A stretch of 64,000 nucleotides of DNA, taken from Bacillus thuringiensis. Lineage in GTDB: Bacteria; Bacillota; Bacilli; Bacillales; Bacillaceae_G. Positions within the stretch are counted from its first letter, which is position 1. Each line of letters opens with the position of its first letter. The notes below the pieces were generated by a model. It worked only from the letters and a program-made list of their open reading frames with translations. It had not been told where the DNA came from and did not search any database. Shown in pieces: positions 8,077 to 16,176 of this stretch. Location: NCBI RefSeq assembly GCF_014932895.1, contig NZ_JACYOF010000009.1, forward strand, positions 62,001-126,000. The letters run 5' to 3'. The position numbers were made by a program, and so were the translations under genes.

Positions 8077-8469
8077 TCAGTTATCTTTTAATTTATTTTT
8101 AGTCTCAATTCTATGTGTTAAGTATTTTGCATACTCAATTAATTCATTTTCTAATAATGGTTTATCTTTATCTGGAATATTTTTATAACTTTCATACAAA
8201 TCTTGTGCTAAACGTTCTACAATTAATTTTCGATCTTCTGTTGTAAGAGCATCACTATCACCAATTTTATGATTTAGGAGTCGGTCAGTACTTACATTAA
8301 AATAAATAGAGATCTTTTGAAGCATTTCAAAACTAGGCTCTTTTCGGTTATTTTCCCAGTTGGAAATAGTACTACTAGCGACTCCTAAAACACTACCAAG
8401 TTCCTTCATATTTAATCCTTTAAGTGTTCTTAGAATTCTAACATTTTCTCCGAAATAATTCTGTATCAT
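8077..8469 (-). CDS. XRE-family transcriptional repressor (phage/plasmid type)
   Basis: 130 aa. Residues 8-60 form a classical Cro/C1 HTH (NVRILRTLKGLNMKELGSVL followed by GVASSTISNWENNRKEPS). The C-terminal 60 residues are helical and charged and may mediate dimerisation. It is divergent from a second, smaller XRE gene at 8616 with 146 bp between them, the layout of a repressor/antirepressor switch. It converges on the aimRP-like region. Confidence 0.8.
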   Translation of the reverse strand: MIQNYFGENVRILRTLKGLNMKELGSVLGVASSTISNWENNRKEPSFEMLQKISIYFNVSTDRLLNHKIGDSDALTTEDRKLIVERLAQDLYESYKNIPDKDKPLLENELIEYAKYLTHRIETKNKLKDN

Positions 8470-8566
8470 CTATTTCACTCCAATCGATTTATTCACCTTT
8501 GGGATATTAATTTGTTTTAACAGTGAAAAAAGTTCACCATCGGGATAAAAAAGTTTCCCGAAGGAA

Positions 8567-8595
8567 TTGACATTCTACTTTAAGGGGAATAGAAT
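8567..8595 (+). promoter_or_regulatory. Sigma-A-type promoter for the small XRE gene
   Basis: TTGACA (8567-8572), a 17-bp spacer and TAGAAT (8590-8595), about 20 bp before the TTG start. Upstream of it GGGATAT (8499), GGGATAA (8542) and a TTTCCCGAAGG block may form operators for the paired XRE proteins. Confidence 0.65.
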
Positions 8596-8615
8596 GTAGT
8601 TAAGGGGGTGAGAAA

Positions 8616-8825
8616 TTGACTTTATTACGCGATATAAGAGAATCAAAAGGGTTTACGATTCAAGAGCTGTCGGAGGCTTCTGAAATCCCCGTAAAAACTC
8701 TGTATCACATTGAAACTGGTACAAAAGGGGTCATTGAAAATAGGGCAAAAGTTCTTGCTGATATTTTCAACGAACCAATTGAAAAATTGTTTTTTGCTAC
8801 GTACTATCGAGCAAAATTTGAATGA
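8616..8825 (+). CDS. Small XRE-family HTH protein (Cro-like)
   Basis: 69 aa from TTG 8616 with AAGGGGG upstream. Essentially a stand-alone HTH (LRDIRESKGFTIQELSEASE ... VKTLYHIETGTKG). Divergent from the 130-aa XRE gene and sharing its control region. Confidence 0.75.
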   Translation: MTLLRDIRESKGFTIQELSEASEIPVKTLYHIETGTKGVIENRAKVLADIFNEPIEKLFFATYYRAKFE

Positions 8826-8951
8826 AATAAATTTCATTTACTCACTAAACAATAATTATACATCTATATTGTAAATGAACAATACAGAAAATAGATAACT
8901 AAATTAGTATTTTTTAAGTTAATAAATCTGAAAATTTAGTTTTGTCTTTAG

Positions 8952-9440
8952 GTAGAGTTCACAGTGTATACAGCAGAGGGAAAAGAAATTAGCAAAACTA
9001 CTACAAACGAGCAAGTGATCTCACAAGTGAAGAATCTTCGATATGAAAAGTATACGTATAAAGAAACATTCGCATCAAGAGGATATTTACTCAATGAAGA
9101 AATATTCTATTTTGAAATTAAAAAGGATGGTCAAATCATTAAGTATACGGTGAAAGACCAGAAGAAACCGACACCACCTACATCACAGCCAGAACAACCA
9201 CAAAAATCAGAAATACCCCAAAAGCCAAAGCAACCACAGGTACCGGAACAACCCAAAGTAACCGAAAAGCCTGTCATTCCACAACTAGAACAGATACCAA
9301 AGAAAATCGAAACGTATCTTCCGACAACAGACGGTAAAGCAGAAAATCCATACATAAAATGGATCGGTCTTGCGTGTGTCGTACTTGGCTTAATCGGAGC
9401 CGTATTTGCATTAAGAAATCGTAAGAAAGCTCAGCCTTGA
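8952..9440 (+). pseudogene. 3' fragment of a Cna-B-domain, wall-anchored adhesin
   Basis: The frame VEFTVYTAEGKEISK ... YKETFASRGYLLNEEIFYFE is the second half of a collagen-adhesin B-type (Cna-B) repeat. It is followed by a Pro/Gln/Lys-rich spacer, a sortase-like LPTTD, a hydrophobic helix (WIGLACVVLGLIGAVFAL) and a basic tail. A TAG immediately precedes the fragment (8949-8951). There is no signal peptide and no RBS before the GTG at 8964. A complete adhesin would need hundreds of N-terminal residues, so this is best read as a truncated relic. A short expressed protein cannot be excluded. Confidence 0.6.
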
Positions 9441-9441
9441 T

Positions 9442-9573
9442 ATGAAAGAATATGAAGCTCATTTTAGTGAAATAGATGGAAATCCGTTAGGATTTTCTAA
9501 TGGATGTCGCAATGCATGTATACTCGTAATTCCCATTTGGATAATTGTTTTTTGGATGGGGAGCAAGATATAA
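9442..9573 (+). CDS. Small single-span membrane protein (43 aa)
   Basis: The ATG at 9442 lies one base after the stop of the preceding fragment. N-terminal half is polar (MKEYEAHFSEIDGNPLGFSN), followed by CRNACILVIPIWIIVFWMG, a probable membrane helix. Located at the start of the conjugation region and followed by an RBS and the 9599 gene. Function unknown. Confidence 0.5.
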   Translation: MKEYEAHFSEIDGNPLGFSNGCRNACILVIPIWIIVFWMGSKI

Positions 9574-9598
9574 GAAACCGAGAAGGAGATGATATGAG

Positions 9599-10057
9599 AT
9601 GTCAGAAATCTACGTCGGTAAAATGAAAAATTTAGGGAATCTTGTGGAAGGCGTTATGCGGCGCAAGAGTGCTTGGTTGCCTGACGAATTGAAGCAAGCA
9701 ATTTCAATCGCTCAAACTGTAATTAAACCAGTAAAGCAACATGATTATTGGATAGAATCCGCTACAAAATTATTGGCAGGAAGTATTTTGTATCTGGATC
9801 AACGTCATAAAAACCTATATTACCTAGATGTGAAAAAAGTTGTTGAGTTCATGGAAAAAATATATAAGAGTGAAGCGAACTTGGTAGAAGTAGTGGATTC
9901 GCTTGAGAATGAGCATCCAGCTTATCATATCTTTCATGAGCTAGGTCTTTATTCTAAAGAAACAAGGGATGCGATAATGATCACTTTGCTATACATTCTT
10001 GAAAAACATCAACGTGAAAAGCAAGGGGAACAAAAAGAGTATTTTTGGTTTCAGTAA
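9599..10057 (+). CDS. Protein resembling the all-alpha domain of VirD4/TraG coupling proteins
   Basis: 152 aa with AAGGAG upstream. Residues 45-135 (DYWIESATKLLAGSILYLDQ ... NLVEVVDSLENEHPAYHIFH) recall the helical all-alpha domain that VirD4-family ATPases insert in their nucleotide-binding domain; the plasmid's own VirD4 (16967) has PFWQQCAMSLCNAMILAVTD at the comparable place. It has no P-loop. With the next gene it would make a split, P-loop-less VirD4-like module. This is inference from pattern alignment by eye. Confidence 0.5.
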   Translation: MSEIYVGKMKNLGNLVEGVMRRKSAWLPDELKQAISIAQTVIKPVKQHDYWIESATKLLAGSILYLDQRHKNLYYLDVKKVVEFMEKIYKSEANLVEVVDSLENEHPAYHIFHELGLYSKETRDAIMITLLYILEKHQREKQGEQKEYFWFQ

Positions 10058-10097
10058 TAGTCATAAGCGGAAAATGAAATAGGAAGGAGTGCAACGC

Positions 10098-10673
10098 ATG
10101 TTAGGCGTAGCTAAGAAATATACAAAGGTGATTAGGGCGTTGAAAGAACTGAATGAAGGGGAAAAGGTTGCAGGGGTCATAAAAGCCCGTTTCGGAGCTT
10201 ACAAATCGGTCATAGAGGATGTGAAGGAAACAACCGATGATTTTATTTTTATTTTTGATCCGAAAGGCATCTTTTATGAAGATACCTTCCAAGAAAAACG
10301 AAAACAAGGGTATCACATCATCAAATATGATTTACTAACTGGTTATGAAACCCTTGAAATAGATGTAAAACAAAAATCCGTTGTGTACATCAGTGTAGAA
10401 ACGGAAACAAGTACGTATCAAGATAGAGGAGAAGCACTATCAAGTTTTCTTCAGTATCTAACAGAATGCAAGAATATAAGACCGATTCACCTGGTATTTC
10501 ATCAATATGATTTGTACCCGATCCCTCATATGGAGCAGTTTTTAGAGGAAAGCGCAACATACCACATTCATCATTCAATCGTAGTTGAATCTCAATCCGC
10601 ATTACAGCACATATACGGAAAAGAGGCAGCGCAACGCATTATCACTTCGTACAACACAACAATCCTAGCATGA
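10098..10673 (+). CDS. VirD4-like protein lacking Walker A (degenerate coupling-protein paralogue)
   Basis: 191 aa from ATG 10098, chosen over GTG 10089 because AGGAAGG lies only 1 base from the latter. FIFIFDPKGIFYEDTFQEKR with GYHI parallels IFNDPKGELFSASKETLEER with GYHI in the plasmid's real VirD4. Further on, SIVVESQSALQHIYGKEAAQ and NTTIL parallel NLVIQAYAQLKNKYG and NTIYIL. The Walker B region DEFGNMPSIEG is replaced by HQYDLYPIPHME and no P-loop is present, so ATP hydrolysis is unlikely. It may be a docking or regulatory subunit derived from VirD4. Confidence 0.6.
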   Translation: MLGVAKKYTKVIRALKELNEGEKVAGVIKARFGAYKSVIEDVKETTDDFIFIFDPKGIFYEDTFQEKRKQGYHIIKYDLLTGYETLEIDVKQKSVVYISVETETSTYQDRGEALSSFLQYLTECKNIRPIHLVFHQYDLYPIPHMEQFLEESATYHIHHSIVVESQSALQHIYGKEAAQRIITSYNTTILA

Positions 10674-10776
10674 CATGAAGCACTCGTTCACTATTTCACC
10701 CTATCTAGATGGCTAGAAAACTAGACGAGGGAGAAGCGTTTTTCTCCCTTCCTTATCAAAAATAGGAGGCGTTCAT

Positions 10777-11025
10777 ATGGGAAAAGAACAAAGACTCACA
10801 TTTTATGATATTGCCGCATCACAGGCTTATAGTGTTAAAACATTTGATGGGAAAACATACGAACTAAAAGGAACCATCGCTATTGAAAGTACTACAGGAA
10901 GTATCGAAAAGGTAGCTCAAATTTATTATCAAGTGCGCTCAGTTAGAGATGAACATCAAAACTTAATTGCCAAACGGAAAAATAAAAAAGCGGAATTAGT
11001 AGCTGTCAAACAAAAGTGTAAATAA
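10777..11025 (+). CDS. Hypothetical 82-aa protein of the conjugation region
   Basis: The ATG follows AGGAGG (10764-10769). The sequence (LTFYDIAASQAYSVKTFDGK ... SVRDEHQNLIAKRKNKKAEL) has a beta-rich front and a basic helical tail. Not recognised. Its stop lies 3 bp before the 18-bp arm of the large structured RNA candidate, so the two may be co-transcribed. Confidence 0.6.
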   Translation: MGKEQRLTFYDIAASQAYSVKTFDGKTYELKGTIAIESTTGSIEKVAQIYYQVRSVRDEHQNLIAKRKNKKAELVAVKQKCK

Positions 11026-11027
11026 AA

Positions 11028-11554
11028 AAGCGATTTTGAAGTGTGCTGAGAACATAGCACAAAGTATGTTGCTCTTTGACAATTTAGATATATATTGCGT
11101 ATCTTTTCCTTTTAGTATTGATGTAGAGGGATAATATACGGCTTCCAATATATATGCGTGCCTCCCTTCGAAAGGTCACTAGAGGGGTTAGGTATACGAT
11201 TATCGTTGGGTGAGTAAGATCGTAAAACTCATCTGTGACCACTGGGAAATGCATTGTATCAAAGATCTGTTTGTGTCAGTACTCGTGAGGAATATCCCAT
11301 TTTGACATTCTGAAGAAGCGAGGAACATCACAACAGTAGATACATAAGGTTTTACGTTCACGCCAAAATACGTAGTGCGGTATTGGGCATATAGAAACTA
11401 AGTCGGGATTAGTCTCTATACGCATGCCAATACAGGGTTCGTCATTCCAGCCACAAATGATATTTCCATTTTCTATCCCACTTTCCTTTAAATGTTATAA
11501 ACTAAAGACAGATGTTGAAGTTAAAATGTGTCTCATCACACTTCAAAATCGCTT
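11028..11554 (+). ncRNA. Candidate large ornate structured non-coding RNA (~527 nt)
   Basis: The stretch has no coding frame of note. Its two ends are exact reverse complements: AAGCGATTTTGAAGTGTG at 11028-11045 and CACACTTCAAAATCGCTT at 11537-11554. Nested inside are many further helices: TGTGCT/AGCACA near 11042; ATATATATTG..CGTAT with ATACG..CAATATATAT; CCTT/AAGG within CCTC/GAGG; GGTCAC/GTGACC enclosing ACGA/TCGT and GAGT/ACTC; TGTATC/GATACA enclosing CTGTTTGTG/CACAACAG and TGTCA/TGACA; TACGT/ACGTA; and TATTGGGCAT/ATGCCAATA continued by ATAGA/TCTAT and ACTAA/TTAGT. Giant phage/plasmid RNAs such as GOLLD and ROOL have this size and a closing helix. Strand is assumed from the neighbouring genes. 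Confidence 0.75.
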
Positions 11555-11583
11555 ATACAAATATGACATAGGGAGGAAAATGC

Positions 11584-12027
11584 ATGAGTCGTAAAGGGTG
11601 GATCATTTCCGCTGTTGTTGGACTGTTAATTGCAATTGGTATTGGTTCAACATTTGTCTTTAGCTCGGGAAAAGGGGAAGTAATGGAACTTAGTCCGTTA
11701 GAAATGAAGAAGTTCATGAGTGAGGATGGCACAGGTTTTGTTATGTTGAACAATGATAAAAAAACAAGAGCAGATATACTTTTTAAAGTCGAAAAATTAG
11801 CAAAGCAAAACAATATACTGGTTAGAGAGTTATTTGGAGGTAGAGAGGATGTTCCAAGAACAAGTAATCAGTATGACTTCGGCTTGTCACAAAAACGTGA
11901 TACACTTGCTTACTATGAAAAAGGAGAATTGAAGAAAGCAATAAAGTTTGACGAAACTAAACCTTCTGATTTTGAAAAAGAAGTTGGGTTATTTATTCAA
12001 GATTGCAAAGAACAATATCAAAAGTAA
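11584..12027 (+). CDS. Membrane-anchored conjugation-region protein, possibly thioredoxin-like
   Basis: 147 aa. AGGGAGG precedes the ATG. One N-terminal membrane helix (WIISAVVGLLIAIGIGSTFV) is followed by an extracellular domain of about 110 residues (TGFVMLNNDKKTRADILFKV ... KRDTLAYYEKGELKKAIKFD). The beta-alpha layout and the YYEKGEL segment hint at a thioredoxin fold, but no CxxC is present, so no redox role is claimed. Confidence 0.6.
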   Translation: MSRKGWIISAVVGLLIAIGIGSTFVFSSGKGEVMELSPLEMKKFMSEDGTGFVMLNNDKKTRADILFKVEKLAKQNNILVRELFGGREDVPRTSNQYDFGLSQKRDTLAYYEKGELKKAIKFDETKPSDFEKEVGLFIQDCKEQYQK

Positions 12028-12056
12028 TCACATAATCATTGAAAGGTGGTGATACA

Positions 12057-12281
12057 GTGGCGATTACGCAAAGGGAATTAAAAAAAGAAAAAGATATGGT
12101 AGCAAATCTATTAAGAGCCAATGGTCAGGATTATAACCATTGGCTTCATTTACATCATCAGAAATACATTGAGGAAAATCAAGATTTAGTAATGAAAGCT
12201 TTACAAGCCTATAAGACAATATCAGCAGAAGTAAAAGAAGAAAGCAAGCCGAATGAGTCAAGTCAGCTTAGTAATGTATAA
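12057..12281 (+). CDS. Hypothetical 74-aa cytosolic protein
   Basis: GTG 12057 is preferred because AAGGTGGTGAT immediately precedes it. Product VAITQRELKKEKDMVANLLR ... QDLVMKALQAYKTISAEVK is helical and charged with no membrane segment. Not recognised. Part of the run of small genes before the pilin-like gene. Confidence 0.55.
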   Translation: MAITQRELKKEKDMVANLLRANGQDYNHWLHLHHQKYIEENQDLVMKALQAYKTISAEVKEESKPNESSQLSNV

Positions 12282-12312
12282 GCATCTAAAAATGAAAAGG
12301 GAGTGAATGTAT

Positions 12313-12615
12313 ATGTTGGAAACAATAGCTCAAATGTTAGTGTTAGGTGATGCGATGGACGGTCTAATTAATACAGGGAATTCATTTGTTACATGGATGC
12401 AAAGAGGTGCAATGGTAAGTACAGCAATTGTTTTTTGTTTTGGCGCTTACCAATTAATATGGGGAGGGGAACGAGGGAGACATAAATGTATTTGGTGGTT
12501 TATTGGTGGAGCAGTCGGACTCGTTATTGTAATGGGATGCCAATACTTAGCGGAAAGCGTAAATACTAATGTTAAATTTGGTCAGATCTTATTCCCGTTT
12601 CTTTGGATGAAATAG
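12313..12615 (+). CDS. VirB2/TrbC-like pilin-type membrane protein
   Basis: 100 aa from ATG 12313, 9 bases after AAGGGAG; ATG 12307 is only 3 bases away from it. Two hydrophobic helices (AMVSTAIVFCFGAYQLIWGG and WWFIGGAVGLVIVMGCQYLA) are separated by a short polar loop, the size and layout of VirB2/TrbC pilins. The following terminator suggests this part is separately controlled or highly expressed. Confidence 0.6.
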   Translation: MLETIAQMLVLGDAMDGLINTGNSFVTWMQRGAMVSTAIVFCFGAYQLIWGGERGRHKCIWWFIGGAVGLVIVMGCQYLAESVNTNVKFGQILFPFLWMK

Positions 12616-12642
12616 TGAAAAAATATAAATAAGGCAATGACG

Positions 12643-12669
12643 AAGCTATGCAAAGGGTATGGCTTTTTT
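12643..12669 (+). terminator. Intrinsic terminator after pilin-like gene
   Basis: AAGCTAT and ATGGCTT (with one G-T pair) form a stem followed by seven T. Located 28 bp after the pilin-like stop codon. Confidence 0.6.
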
Positions 12670-12722
12670 TGTTGCTTTTTTTTTATTGGAATTTGAATTT
12701 TATACAAAAAGGAGGCAGTTTT

Positions 12723-12959
12723 ATGGATTTTATCATACAGTTTTTTAAAGAATTTTATAGTAACCCTGTGGGATTCTACTTGATTATGGCACTGATATCT
12801 ATGTTAGTTTTTACTGTTTGTTATTTTATTTTCATGTGTATGGTGTCAAGTGAGCGAGCCTATGATTTTTTAGGAAGGTTGTTGGGAGACCTCTTACCAT
12901 TAGTGTTTCTATTTGCTCTCTTCCTTGTATTAGGTTCTTTTCTGTACTATGCATTTTAA
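12723..12959 (+). CDS. Small membrane protein of the T4SS region
   Basis: 78 aa from ATG 12723, preceded by AAGGAGG. Two strong hydrophobic segments (FYLIMALISMLVFTVCYFIF and LLPLVFLFALFLVLGSFLYY) surround a short loop. In Gram-positive T4SS operons small two-span proteins of this size accompany the pilin and VirB3-type subunits. No family is assigned. Confidence 0.6.
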   Translation: MDFIIQFFKEFYSNPVGFYLIMALISMLVFTVCYFIFMCMVSSERAYDFLGRLLGDLLPLVFLFALFLVLGSFLYYAF

Positions 12960-13013
12960 TGAGGAAAAGAGAGTGGAAAGTAAATTTAAATCAAATGGAA
13001 GAAAGGAGAAACC

Positions 13014-14099
13014 ATGTTTGTCATTTTTAAGAGTAGTAATGGAACAGAAATTGAGCCGGGTAAGCAATATTCGTTTCATGAAGCCTATACCTTAACGAAA
13101 CAATTAGAACATGCTTGTAGAGAAGCAGGACGCCAAGAACATATTGATTTTGATTTGTTAGATGGTCATTCTAATGAAATTTATAACGGTACATTATCAC
13201 TTGGTTCAAGATATGCAGATCACATTTTTGATCACATTTCTAAAAAAATGAATGTGATGCAACTAGATCCAGAACAAGAGGAACAAAAAAAGGAGCTGTT
13301 AGAAACGTTAGAAAGGGAAATCAATGATTCTCCTTTTCATGAAGAATATGAATATCACGAAGAATTACCAGTAAGAAAGGGTGAAGCCCCTTATAGTCCA
13401 TCGGATGAAGTGATAACACAAGTAAAGCCTGAAAAGGAAAAGAGAAAAGGATTCAAAATTATTGCGAGTGTCATAGGAAGCGTGATGTTAATTGGAGCTG
13501 GTGCCATATTTACCTTTAAGTTATTCTCTTCAGAACCAGTTTCGAGTGCAAATGCTGGTTCTGAACAATATGTAGTAAAGGGATTACAACAGGCAGCCAT
13601 TCAACAGTATGGAGAAGCAGTTAAATACTTCGATAAGGTCAATTACACAGAATTAGATAAAGATAGTCAGAAGGCAGTTTTATTTACTTATTTGTTAAAT
13701 GGAAAGGCAAATAAGGCATTACAATATGAGCCGAAATTTGCAGAAAGTGTAGTTGCTTATTTTATTGGGATAGACAACATGAATAAGATCAATGAAATTG
13801 ATGTCAAAAATGATGTAATCGACTTTGAAAAGGCAGCGCTTAATAAGAAATATGAGGAGGTAATCAAGCTTAAGGAAAAAGTCAATATGGATGGTAGACG
13901 TGAAAAACTCATCGTTGAAGCTTTTGTAAATCTAAAAAAATATGAAGATTGTTATTCTTTTGCCAAAACGCAAGGAAATAAAAACGTAATGAAAGAGGTC
14001 AAAGAATTAGAGAAACGAGATATTCAACAATCTACGATAAGTGAAGAGGAAAAGAAGGCTAAGATTGAAAAAATTGATAAAGATCTACAGAACATCTAA
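13014..14099 (+). CDS. Bitopic membrane protein with TPR-like extracellular part, EssB/YukC-like layout
   Basis: 361 aa; AGAAAGGAG precedes the ATG. Residues 1-90 are a cytosolic alpha/beta domain (FKSSNGTEIEPGKQYSFHEA ... EIYNGTLSLGSRYADHIFDH). Residues about 147-170 form one membrane helix (IIASVIGSVMLIGAGAIFTF). The C-terminal 190 residues are helical repeats (AAIQQYGEAVKYFDKVNYTE, EEVIKLKEKVN) resembling TPR units. The order matches type VII secretion EssB/YukC, but the head has no visible kinase-like motifs. Probable structural subunit of the transfer machine. Confidence 0.55.
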   Translation: MFVIFKSSNGTEIEPGKQYSFHEAYTLTKQLEHACREAGRQEHIDFDLLDGHSNEIYNGTLSLGSRYADHIFDHISKKMNVMQLDPEQEEQKKELLETLEREINDSPFHEEYEYHEELPVRKGEAPYSPSDEVITQVKPEKEKRKGFKIIASVIGSVMLIGAGAIFTFKLFSSEPVSSANAGSEQYVVKGLQQAAIQQYGEAVKYFDKVNYTELDKDSQKAVLFTYLLNGKANKALQYEPKFAESVVAYFIGIDNMNKINEIDVKNDVIDFEKAALNKKYEEVIKLKEKVNMDGRREKLIVEAFVNLKKYEDCYSFAKTQGNKNVMKEVKELEKRDIQQSTISEEEKKAKIEKIDKDLQNI

Positions 14100-14112
14100 G
14101 GGGGAAAATAAC

Positions 14113-16113
14113 ATGCCATTAAATTATGAGAACCTGTACAAGAAAATGGGAATTGTTTTTCTTGGTGGTTCATTGATATTAAGTACGACAGGTTGCAGTT
14201 GGTTTGGAAGTAAGGAATCATCAAAAAGTAAATCAGCTATTACAAAAAAGGTAGATAAGAATAAACCGGAGGAAAAGAAAGAAAATCTGAACAAACAAGA
14301 TTTTGAAGCAATTACAGAAAACGCAATTCAAAGTAAAGATAATGAGGTTGCTTATGTACTCGAAGAGCTGGATAAATCCAAAATTAATTTTAAAGAAAAA
14401 TCTATTGTAAGTAATCTTCAAAATGGGGATGAAACCACTTCTCGTGTTCTAGCACTCTTTGATAAAGAAACAACAGATAAATCAATTCAAGATACAGCAA
14501 AGGATAATGTGATTGCAGCTATTACGGATAATAAGCCACAAGTCACCCTGAACGGAGATCATTTTGCATTTGGGGATCAAAATATTGATTCTTCAGTAGC
14601 GAGTATAGGAGATATTATTCCACCAGAGAAGAAACCCGATGCAAGTGTGAATCTACCAGCTACACCAGAAGGTGAGAATGGTAATACAGAAAATACAGGG
14701 ACAGAAAAACCCAAACCACCCATAGAGCCACCAGTAAATGCAGGAAAACCGACAGAACCGGGTAAACCAACAGAACCGGAGAAACCGACAGAACCGGGTA
14801 AACCAACAGAACCGGAGAAACCAACAGAACCGGAGAAACCAACAGATCCAGGAAAACCAACAGAACCGGAGAAACCAACAGATCCAGGAAAACCAACAGA
14901 ACCGGAGAAACCAACAGATCCAGGAAAACCAACAGACCCAGAGAAACCAACAGATCCAGGAAAACCAACAGAACCGGAGAAACCAACAGATCCAGGAAAA
15001 CCAACAGAACCGGAGAAACCAACAGATCCAGGAAAACCAACAGAACCGGAGAAACCAACAGATCCAGGAAAACCAACAGAACCGGAGAAACCAACAGATC
15101 CAGGAAAACCAACAGAACCGGAGAAACCAACAGATCCAGGAAAACCAACAGAACCGGAGAAACCAACAGATCCAGGAAAACCAACAGAACCGGAGAAACC
15201 AACAGATCCAGGAAAACCAACAGAACCGGAGAAACCAACAGATCCAGGAAAACCAACAGAACCGGAGAAACCAACAGATCCAGGAAAACCAACAGAACCG
15301 GAGAAACCAACAGATCCAGGAAAACCAACAGAACCGGAGAAACCAACAGATCCAGGAAAACCAACAGAACCGGAGAAACCAACAGATCCAGGAAAACCAA
15401 CAGAACCGGAGAAACCAACAGATCCAGGAAAACCAACAGAACCGGAGAAACCAACAGATCCAGGAAAACCAACAGACCCAGAGAAACCAACAGATCCAGG
15501 AAAACCAACAGAACCGGAGAAACCAACAGACCCAGAGAAGCCAACAGACCCAGAGAAACCAACAGACCCAGAGAAACCAACAGACCCAGAGAAACCAACA
15601 GACCCAGAGAAGCCAACAGATCCAGGGAAACCGACAGATCCAGAGAAACCAACGGACCCAGAGAAACCAACAGACCCAGAGAAACCAACAGACCCAGAGA
15701 AGCCAACAGACCCAGAGAAACCAACAGACCCAGAGAAGCCAACAGATCCAGAGAAACCAACAGACCCAGAGAAGCCAACAGACCCAGAGAAGCCAACAGA
15801 TCCAGAGAAACCAACAGACCCAGAGAAGCCAACAGATCCAGAGAAACCAACAGACCCAGAGAAGCCAACAGATCCAGAGAAACCGACAGACCCAGAGAAA
15901 CCAACAGACCCAGAGAAGCCAACAGATCCAGAGAAACCAACAGACCCAGAGAAGCCAACAGATCCAGAGAAACCAACAGACCCAGAGAAACCGACAGAAC
16001 CGGAGAAACCGACGGAACCGGAGAAACCGACGGAACCGGAGAAACCAACAGACCCAGAGAAGCCGACAAATCCAGGAAAAGAAAATAAAACGGTAAAAAT
16101 AGGTACTCATTAA
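14113..16113 (+). CDS. Lipoprotein with very long PTEPEK/PTDPGK repeat stalk
   Basis: 666 aa from ATG 14113, 13 bp after the previous stop with GGGGG upstream. A signal peptide ends in a lipobox (ILSTTGC, Cys about residue 29). A globular segment (about 30-200) includes DFEAITENAIQSKDNEVAYV. From about residue 210 onward it is Pro-Thr-Glu/Asp-Pro-Glu/Gly-Lys units, ending PTNPGKENKTVKIGTH with no LPXTG. Such a stalk could span the cell wall and present the lipid-anchored head, or bind peptidoglycan, as an outer component of the transfer machine. The DNA repeat unit is a multiple of three, so length changes keep the frame. Confidence 0.75.
   Translation: MPLNYENLYKKMGIVFLGGSLILSTTGCSWFGSKESSKSKSAITKKVDKNKPEEKKENLNKQDFEAITENAIQSKDNEVAYVLEELDKSKINFKEKSIVSNLQNGDETTSRVLALFDKETTDKSIQDTAKDNVIAAITDNKPQVTLNGDHFAFGDQNIDSSVASIGDIIPPEKKPDASVNLPATPEGENGNTENTGTEKPKPPIEPPVNAGKPTEPGKPTEPEKPTEPGKPTEPEKPTEPEKPTDPGKPTEPEKPTDPGKPTEPEKPTDPGKPTDPEKPTDPGKPTEPEKPTDPGKPTEPEKPTDPGKPTEPEKPTDPGKPTEPEKPTDPGKPTEPEKPTDPGKPTEPEKPTDPGKPTEPEKPTDPGKPTEPEKPTDPGKPTEPEKPTDPGKPTEPEKPTDPGKPTEPEKPTDPGKPTEPEKPTDPGKPTEPEKPTDPGKPTEPEKPTDPGKPTDPEKPTDPGKPTEPEKPTDPEKPTDPEKPTDPEKPTDPEKPTDPEKPTDPGKPTDPEKPTDPEKPTDPEKPTDPEKPTDPEKPTDPEKPTDPEKPTDPEKPTDPEKPTDPEKPTDPEKPTDPEKPTDPEKPTDPEKPTDPEKPTDPEKPTDPEKPTDPEKPTDPEKPTDPEKPTEPEKPTEPEKPTEPEKPTDPEKPTNPGKENKTVKIGTH
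14740..16080 (+). repeat. Coding tandem repeat, 36-bp and 18-bp units
   Basis: From about 14840 to 15500 a 36-bp unit (GATCCAGGAAAACCAACAGA + ACCGGAGAAACCAACA) recurs about 18 times almost without change; from about 15520 to 16060 the array continues in 18-bp units (GACCCAGAGAAACCAACA). Identity of the units implies recent slippage or recombination and variable length between strains. Confidence 0.9.
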
Positions 16114-16176
16114 AAGGGTACCTTTCTTATTGCGAAAAAAAGCTGTTATTAAATCAAAAAAAGGGCGGGATAAGTT

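Noticed and set aside
14840-15500. CRISPR-like regular 36-bp repeats
   Set aside because: Units are contiguous with no spacers and are in frame within a lipoprotein gene.
14653-16110. Long open frames (450-485 codons) on both strands of the PTEPEK repeat
   Set aside because: They exist only because a stop-free 18/36-bp unit is repeated. They encode low-complexity sequence (CWFLRF, SLGLLV, QNRRNQ) and no credible start or RBS was seen.
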